Source of the DNA: Dehalococcoidia bacterium
GTDB taxonomy: Bacteria > Chloroflexota > Dehalococcoidia > Dehalococcoidales > Fen-1064
DNA length: 11,584 nt
Assembly (NCBI GenBank): GCA_003153955.1
Contig: PMCB01000012.1
Span: 1-11,584, forward strand
Direction of reading: 5' to 3'
Positions 7,128-11,584 of the stretch are shown one piece after another. Position numbers and translations under genes: made by a program. Every line of letters begins with the position of its first letter. Position 1 is the stretch's first letter. The notes under the pieces were generated by a model that saw nothing but the letters and a program-made list of their open reading frames with translations, was not told the DNA's origin and ran no database searches.

Positions 7128-8219
7128 GTGGCAAAATTTAGAATAGTAGTTACCGCCGGTGACGGCATCGGGCCGGAAGTTATCGCCGAAGGCGTTAAGG
7201 TATTAAAAGCAATCGGCAAAAAATATGGACATACCTTCGATTTCCGTTATGAACTGCTGGGCGGTTCGGCGATTGATGCCACCGGCGAAGCTTTAACCAA
7301 AGAAACGCTGGCCGAATGCAATAAAGCCGACGCAGTGCTGCTGGGTGCGGTCGGGGGACCGAAATGGGACAACCCGTCAGCCAAAGTGCACCCGGAGGAC
7401 GGACTGCTGGCATTACGGAAAGGAATGGGCCTGTACGCCAACCTGCGCCCCGTAAAGGTGCTGCCGATGCTGGTAGACGGTACTAACCTGAAACCGGATG
7501 TTGTCCGCGGTGTAGACCTGATTGTAGTGCGTGAATTGACCGGTGGTTTATATTTCGGGCGCCCCAAGAGACGATACACTACGACCCGCGGCCGACGCGC
7601 CGTGGACTCGATGGTATATTCCGAGCAGGAAATTGCCAGGATTATCAAAGTCGGTTTTGAACTGGCAAGAAGCCGGAATAAAAAACTGACATCGGTGGAT
7701 AAAGCCAACGTACTGGAAACGTCCAAGTTATGGCGGCAGATTGCTTCCGAAGTCGCGAAAGATTATCCTGATGTAAAACTGGAAAACCAGCTGGTGGATT
7801 CCTGCGCGATGCGGCTGATACAGGATCCGAAATCAATTGATGTGATTGTCACCGAGAACATGTTCGGCGATATCCTTACCGACGAAGCCTCGGTGCTGGC
7901 CGGTTCGATGGGGATGCTGCCTTCGGCCAGCCTGGGGGCGACTCCGAAAGAAAATGAGCGTATTTCCGGCTTGTACGAGCCGATTCACGGCAGCGCCCCG
8001 ACAATAGCGGGCCAGAACATCGCCAACCCGATAGCGACAATAATGACCGCGGCGATGATGCTGCGCTATTCGCTGGCTTTATCAAAAGAAGCCAAAATCA
8101 TCGAGGATGCGGTCTTCAATGTGCTGACCGAAGGCTACCGCACCGTCGATATCATGTCCGCCGGGATGACAAAAGTCGGCACCAAAGAAATGGGCGACCT
8201 GGTGGCCGCCAAAATATAG
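7128..8219 (+). CDS. leuB: 3-isopropylmalate dehydrogenase
   Basis: NAD-dependent oxidative decarboxylation of 3-isopropylmalate to 2-oxoisocaproate; with citramalate-derived 3-methylmalate the product is 2-oxobutyrate. The 363-residue product begins with the family GDGIGPEV (residues 11-18) and shows GLYANLRPVKV and RELTGGLYFGRPKR for substrate binding, DKANVLETSKLWR, the metal-binding ENMFGDILTDEAS, and the nucleotide region LYEPIHGSAPTIAGQ. It is full length, with no changes seen. The start is a GTG at 7128, supported by AGGAG (7115-7119) with 8 nt spacing and by the usual MAKFRIVV start of the domain. Tartrate or isocitrate dehydrogenase relatives are less likely given the neighbours. Confidence 0.96.
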   Translation: MAKFRIVVTAGDGIGPEVIAEGVKVLKAIGKKYGHTFDFRYELLGGSAIDATGEALTKETLAECNKADAVLLGAVGGPKWDNPSAKVHPEDGLLALRKGMGLYANLRPVKVLPMLVDGTNLKPDVVRGVDLIVVRELTGGLYFGRPKRRYTTTRGRRAVDSMVYSEQEIARIIKVGFELARSRNKKLTSVDKANVLETSKLWRQIASEVAKDYPDVKLENQLVDSCAMRLIQDPKSIDVIVTENMFGDILTDEASVLAGSMGMLPSASLGATPKENERISGLYEPIHGSAPTIAGQNIANPIATIMTAAMMLRYSLALSKEAKIIEDAVFNVLTEGYRTVDIMSAGMTKVGTKEMGDLVAAKI

Positions 8220-8257
8220 AATTATCCCTATCCGTAAAACGGGAGTAAAAAATAGCC

Positions 8258-9853
8258 ATGAGTAAAATCTATCTCTATGACACCACTCTCAGAGACGGCG
8301 CGCAGAAAGAAGGCGTCTCATTTTCCGTTGTCGATAAACTGGAGATAACCTCCCGTCTGGACGATATGGGCATCAATTTTATCGAGGGCGGCTGGCCGGG
8401 TTCCAATCCGCGTGACGCCGAATTTTTCCAGAAAGCCAAAGGGTTGAAGCTGAAAAATGCCGAAATTGTGGTTTTCGGGAGCACCCGCCGCGCCAATATT
8501 TACGCCGAAGAAGACTCAAACCTGTTGGTCATGATGGAGACCGGTTTTAAATACGCCTGTTTAGTCGGGAAAACATCCGATTTGCAGGTAACCCAGGTAT
8601 TAGAAACCACTCTCGAAGAAAACCTGAAAATGATTGCCGATTCCATTAAGTTTCTGAAAAAGAAAGGGATGACGGTATTTCTGGATGCAGAACATTTTTT
8701 TGACGGTTATAAACATAATCCCGAATACAGTTTGCAGTGCCTGACGACGGCGGCTGAAGCCGGCGCAGCCTGCATTGTGTTATGCGATACCAACGGCGGG
8801 GCGATGCCGGAAGAAGTCACAGCTGCGGTCAAAGCTGCCAGGAAAATTACCGGTGTGCCGCTGGGGATCCATGCGCATAACGATAGCGAAGTGGCAGTCG
8901 CGAATACCCTGGCGGCCGTAAGGGCTGGTGTGGAACAGGTACAGGGCACAATCAACGGCTACGGCGAACGTTGCGGCAATACCAATCTCTGCAGCGTGAT
9001 TGCCAATCTGAAGCTGAAAATGGGTATCAATTGTGTTTCCAACGCGCAATTAGCCAAATTGACGGAAGTCTCTCACTTTGTCAGTGAAGCAGCTAATCTG
9101 CCGCCGGAACCGTCATTACCCTACGTCGGCGCGAGCGCTTTCAGCCATAAAGCAGGTTATCATGTATCCGGCGTGGCCAAATGGTTGGATTCTTACCAGC
9201 ACATCGACCCCGCGAAGGTTGGTAATCATTTGAATGTAGTGGTCTCGGAATTGTCCGGCAAGGGTAATATCATCTACAAAGCGAAAGAGCGCGGGCTCAA
9301 CGTGTCTTTACAGGGTAAAGAAGCCAGAATATTACTGGAACAGATAAAACTGCAGGAAAGCCGCGGTTTTCAATACGATAATGCTGAGGCATCCTTTGAT
9401 TTACTGGTATACCGCGCACAGCCGGATTATCAGCCGCTGTTTGAATTAGTGGATTTTATGGTCGTTGTCGAGAAGAGACGGCGCCAGGCAACGCGGAAAG
9501 ATACCGGAGAGATGCTGTCCGAAGCCATGGTTAAAGTGAAGGTTGACGGGAAGCTGATGCATACCGCCGCAGAGGGCAACGGTCCGGTCAACGCGCTGGA
9601 TGCGGCCTTGCGGCAGGCCCTGCTGGAGTTTTATCCCGAGCTGGCAGTAGTGAAACTGATTGATTACAAGGTACGGATCCTGGCCGAAAGCACCGGCACG
9701 GAATCGCTGGTGAGGGTTTTGATCGAATCAACCGACGGTATTGAAGAATGGCGCACCGTTGGCAGTTCTACGGATATCATCGAGGCGAGCTGGCTGGCGC
9801 TGGCGGACGGGTTGGAATACTGGCTGCTCAAGAATAATAAGAAGAAAAAATAA
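8258..9853 (+). CDS. cimA: (R)-citramalate synthase
   Basis: Condenses pyruvate and acetyl-CoA to citramalate, opening the threonine-independent isoleucine route. The 531-residue product has the DRE-TIM signature DTTLRDGAQKEG (residues 8-19), the GGWPGSNPRD segment distinctive of the long CimA branch, the metal ligands in HAHND (H205, H207), and TINGYGERCGN. The C-terminal regulatory domain contains GNGPVNALDAALRQAL (about 430-445), so allosteric control, usually by isoleucine, is expected. It is distinct from LeuA in this operon and clearly paralogous to it. GGAG (8242-8245) is 12 nt from the ATG, so the ribosome site is weaker than for most genes here. It is the last gene of the operon, 38 bp after leuB, and a terminator follows 35 bp after its stop. 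Confidence 0.94.
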   Translation: MSKIYLYDTTLRDGAQKEGVSFSVVDKLEITSRLDDMGINFIEGGWPGSNPRDAEFFQKAKGLKLKNAEIVVFGSTRRANIYAEEDSNLLVMMETGFKYACLVGKTSDLQVTQVLETTLEENLKMIADSIKFLKKKGMTVFLDAEHFFDGYKHNPEYSLQCLTTAAEAGAACIVLCDTNGGAMPEEVTAAVKAARKITGVPLGIHAHNDSEVAVANTLAAVRAGVEQVQGTINGYGERCGNTNLCSVIANLKLKMGINCVSNAQLAKLTEVSHFVSEAANLPPEPSLPYVGASAFSHKAGYHVSGVAKWLDSYQHIDPAKVGNHLNVVVSELSGKGNIIYKAKERGLNVSLQGKEARILLEQIKLQESRGFQYDNAEASFDLLVYRAQPDYQPLFELVDFMVVVEKRRRQATRKDTGEMLSEAMVKVKVDGKLMHTAAEGNGPVNALDAALRQALLEFYPELAVVKLIDYKVRILAESTGTESLVRVLIESTDGIEEWRTVGSSTDIIEASWLALADGLEYWLLKNNKKKK

Positions 9854-9888
9854 TCATACAAATTTGAAATATAATCACGCTTAACAAT

Positions 9889-9924
9889 AGAGGGAAGCTA
9901 ATTAGCTTCCCTCTTCTTTATTTT
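9889..9924 (+). terminator. Intrinsic terminator of the ilv-leu-cimA operon
   Basis: Bases 9889-9914 form a perfect 26-nt palindrome: an 11-bp arm AGAGGGAAGCT, an AATT loop and the matching arm. A T-rich run (9914-9924) follows on the + strand. The position between convergent genes fits an operon terminator. On the - strand the following bases are less U-rich, so bidirectional action is possible but weaker. Confidence 0.9.
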
Positions 9925-9953
9925 CACGATTTGATGATTCTGAGATTAGATTC

Positions 9954-10592
9954 CTATTTTGCTTTTTTTTGGCCGGTCATCAGGAACACTGTGAACTGCC
10001 GCGTTCCATGATTGAGAACCGGTTTGATTATGGTTGCGGCGGTGGTGTCTTTTATATTATCAAACCCGGCTTCGGAGAAATATTTGCGCATTACAGCACG
10101 GTCAAAGCCGGAGTGGAACACCCCGGTTTTGTCTTCGTGAAACCGGCCGTCATCCATGTCCAAATCGGCGACACACAAATAACCCCGGGGACTAATGACC
10201 TGATAGAATTGCGCAAGAACGGGTTTAATTTCCGGAATATGATGCAGGGTCAGGCTGCTGAGCACCAGTTGATAATTGCCGGTGAGTTTTTGACCTTTTT
10301 CTATATCGACGAGCATGGTTTTAACGTTGGACAATTGCAGTTTGGTGATTTTGTCGTTGAGGATATTGAGCATTCCCGGTGAACTGTCAACGCCGGTGAT
10401 GGAACGGACAAAAGGCTGCAGCCGGACGGTGAGCATCCCGGTGCCGCAGCCGAAATCCAGCACGTCCATATCCGGAGTTAGGATGTTCTGTTTTAAAATG
10501 GCATCGCCGATATCCCGGTTTGTTTTGACCCGGCCGGGATTCTCGTCCCAGGTAGCGGCAGCGTTATCAAAGTTACGTTTCTCAGTGGTCAT
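9954..10592 (-). CDS. Class I SAM-dependent methyltransferase
   Basis: Predicted soluble methyltransferase of 212 residues with unknown acceptor. Motif I is VLDFGCGTGM (residues 44-53), followed by the acidic strand end TGVDSS (D69), a DIEKG segment near residue 97 in the usual motif II region, and SSLTLHHIPE (112-121), the post-II block common in UbiE/Methyltransf_11-type enzymes. I place the start at the ATG whose A is 10592; an in-frame TTG two codons upstream lies only 3 nt from the AGGAG (complement of 10601-10606), while the ATG has normal 9 nt spacing. It is 25 bp downstream of the flavodoxin-like gene and probably shares its transcript. The substrate could be a small molecule, a quinone or a metalloid; the sequence does not decide. 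Confidence 0.85.
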   Translation of the reverse strand: MTTEKRNFDNAAATWDENPGRVKTNRDIGDAILKQNILTPDMDVLDFGCGTGMLTVRLQPFVRSITGVDSSPGMLNILNDKITKLQLSNVKTMLVDIEKGQKLTGNYQLVLSSLTLHHIPEIKPVLAQFYQVISPRGYLCVADLDMDDGRFHEDKTGVFHSGFDRAVMRKYFSEAGFDNIKDTTAATIIKPVLNHGTRQFTVFLMTGQKKAK

Positions 10593-10617
10593 TATCAAAA
10601 GCTCCTGACAGAGCGAT

Positions 10618-11058
10618 TTATTTAATCAGTGTTTTGGCCCAGACCGCGGCGCGTTCCAGTTCGCCGTCTTTAAGCGGGCCTTCTTTGCCGGCGACATAGA
10701 AAGCTTCGGCGGGAACAACAAGATTGGCGCCCTTGTCTTTGAGGTTTTTGGCGATCCTGTCAGCGGCAAAACCGAATATTTTAACGATTTTAGTGGGAAT
10801 CCTGGTATCGAAGGCCGCAACTTTTTTACCGTTGATTGCAGATTCAGAAATTTTGTTCATGAAATCCGCCACAGAAGGCATCGGCCGGCCGCCATAGGTC
10901 GGAGAACCGATAACAATCAGGTCATATGAATTTAATTCGGCTGCGTTCACTTCGGCGGCACGGAGGACTTTGACGTCGCCCGTGAGCGCCGCGCCGATGG
11001 CTTTGGCGATTTTCCCGGTGTTGCTGTAGGTTGTATCATAGACGACTAAGGCTTTCAT
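10618..11058 (-). CDS. Flavodoxin-like FMN protein
   Basis: Predicted cytoplasmic FMN-binding electron carrier or flavodoxin-domain protein of 146 residues. It begins MKALVVYDTTYSNTGKIA, with the phosphate-binding loop TYSNTG (residues 10-15), then YDLIVIGSPTYGGRPMPS (about 45-62), the isoalloxazine-side loop. AAFDTRIP (81-88) lies where flavodoxins have their third FMN loop, although the acidic, tyrosine-bearing form of classical flavodoxins is not seen. Its length matches short flavodoxins. The Shine-Dalgarno GGAGGTG (complement of 11063-11069) is nearly ideal, 4 nt before the ATG. Redox partners cannot be inferred. A methyltransferase follows 25 bp downstream. Confidence 0.88.
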   Translation of the reverse strand: MKALVVYDTTYSNTGKIAKAIGAALTGDVKVLRAAEVNAAELNSYDLIVIGSPTYGGRPMPSVADFMNKISESAINGKKVAAFDTRIPTKIVKIFGFAADRIAKNLKDKGANLVVPAEAFYVAGKEGPLKDGELERAAVWAKTLIK

Positions 11059-11081
11059 GCGGCACCTCCAAATTATTGTAA

Positions 11082-11110
11082 AGTATACTACGCCGGGACG
11101 GAAAGATACA
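11082..11110 (-). promoter_or_regulatory. Possible promoter for the flavodoxin-methyltransferase pair
   Basis: On the - strand a TATACT (complement of 11082-11087) matches the sigma-70 -10 consensus at five of six bases and lies 23 nt before the flavodoxin start. The hexamer 17 nt upstream, TGTATC, is a poor -35. The 149-bp gap from the HD-GYP gene makes a promoter here plausible, but the sequence support is only a good -10. Confidence 0.3.
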
Positions 11111-11207
11111 AAAAATAAGCGGGAGATTCAGGTCAAAATATGTAAAAGACGAGGAACACTATATCACTGAACCGGTTTTTAGGGCCATATTCTGAAGAAT
11201 CGGAATT

Positions 11208-11584
11208 TTACAGTAGAAAAGCGAACCAGTTAAGTTCCGCAGATATTTCATCTTCAATAGAACAGAAAGCATCCACAACTTCAGGGTCGAAGTGTGTTCC
11301 CCTGCTTTCTTTTATAATCGTCATGGCTTTTTCAAGCGGAAAAGGTTTCTTGTATGGACGTTCAGAAGTTAGAGCGTCAAAAACATCGGCTATGGCTACA
11401 ATCCTTGCAGCCAATGGTATGTCCGGGCCTTTTACACCATGAGGGTAACCGCTGCCGTCCCATTTCTCATGGTGATTCATAGCGATGGTCTCAGCCAATT
11501 TGATGAAATCGGCACTGGCACCTTTTAAAATCTGAGCCCCAATGGCAGTATGTTGCCGCATTATTACCCACTCGGCGTCGTCCA
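11208..11584 (-). CDS. HD-GYP domain protein, C-terminal part (start beyond window)
   Basis: C-terminal part of an HD-GYP protein; this family usually hydrolyses cyclic-di-GMP. The frame is open to the right edge (it enters as DAEWVIMRQHT), so the gene begins outside and the initial HD pair is not visible. Seen: MRQHTAIGAQIL, the defining HHEKWDGSGYPHG motif, IPLAARIVAIADVFDALTSERPYK, and GTHFDPEVVDAF near the end, giving all the C-terminal metal-site and GYP motifs intact. The last 15 or so residues (EDEISAELNWFAFLL) are a short tail. Many such proteins carry an N-terminal receiver, PAS or GAF sensor, but none can be seen. The stop is followed by a 149-bp gap with no clear terminator. No link to the amino acid operon is suggested. 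Confidence 0.9.
   Translation of the reverse strand, partial: DDAEWVIMRQHTAIGAQILKGASADFIKLAETIAMNHHEKWDGSGYPHGVKGPDIPLAARIVAIADVFDALTSERPYKKPFPLEKAMTIIKESRGTHFDPEVVDAFCSIEDEISAELNWFAFLL

Noticed and set aside
11189..11200. Small ATTC/GAAT hairpin after the HD-GYP gene as its terminator
   Set aside because: A 4-bp stem with no T-run on the - strand; nearby AACCGGTT is a short palindrome likely by chance.

Overview
This 11.6 kb window is dominated by one long + strand operon for branched-chain amino acid synthesis (1-9853), followed by a short convergent - strand block. The operon order is ilvB (5' end cut by the window edge) - ilvN - leuA - MgtC-family membrane protein - leuC - GNAT acetyltransferase - hicA - hicB - leuD - leuB - cimA. 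Most neighbours overlap or lie within about 40 bp and have Shine-Dalgarno sequences at normal spacing. The larger gaps are leuC to the acetyltransferase (101 bp), acetyltransferase to hicA (46 bp), ilvN to leuA (46 bp) and leuD to leuB (83 bp). A perfect 26-nt palindrome with a T-rich tail closes the operon.

Metabolically, IlvBN condenses pyruvate or 2-oxobutyrate into acetohydroxyacids. LeuA starts leucine synthesis from 2-oxoisovalerate. CimA starts the threonine-independent isoleucine route from pyruvate and acetyl-CoA. LeuCD and LeuB can serve both branches, which explains why leuA and cimA flank them in one unit. No ilvC or ilvD is present in the window. ilvD could lie upstream of the cut edge, but ilvC is absent from between ilvN and leuA.

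Two insertions of non-leucine genes break the pathway order. A short MgtC/SapB-family membrane protein lies between leuA and leuC. A three-gene cassette (acetyltransferase, HicA toxin, HicB antitoxin) lies between leuC and leuD, which encode the two subunits of one enzyme. The cassette is preceded by a very AT-rich tract of degenerate repeats with an apparent 7-nt period.

The - strand block, read from the right edge, holds the C-terminal part of an HD-GYP phosphodiesterase-type protein (cut by the window), a small flavodoxin-like protein and a class I SAM-dependent methyltransferase. The last two are 25 bp apart and probably co-transcribed.

The organism is a bacterium with strong Shine-Dalgarno use and moderate G+C. 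The AHAS sequence and the clustering of ilvBN, leuACDB and cimA resemble, from memory, Dehalococcoidia/Chloroflexota and other anaerobes. This placement is tentative. I saw no tRNA, rRNA, CRISPR array or insertion sequence.
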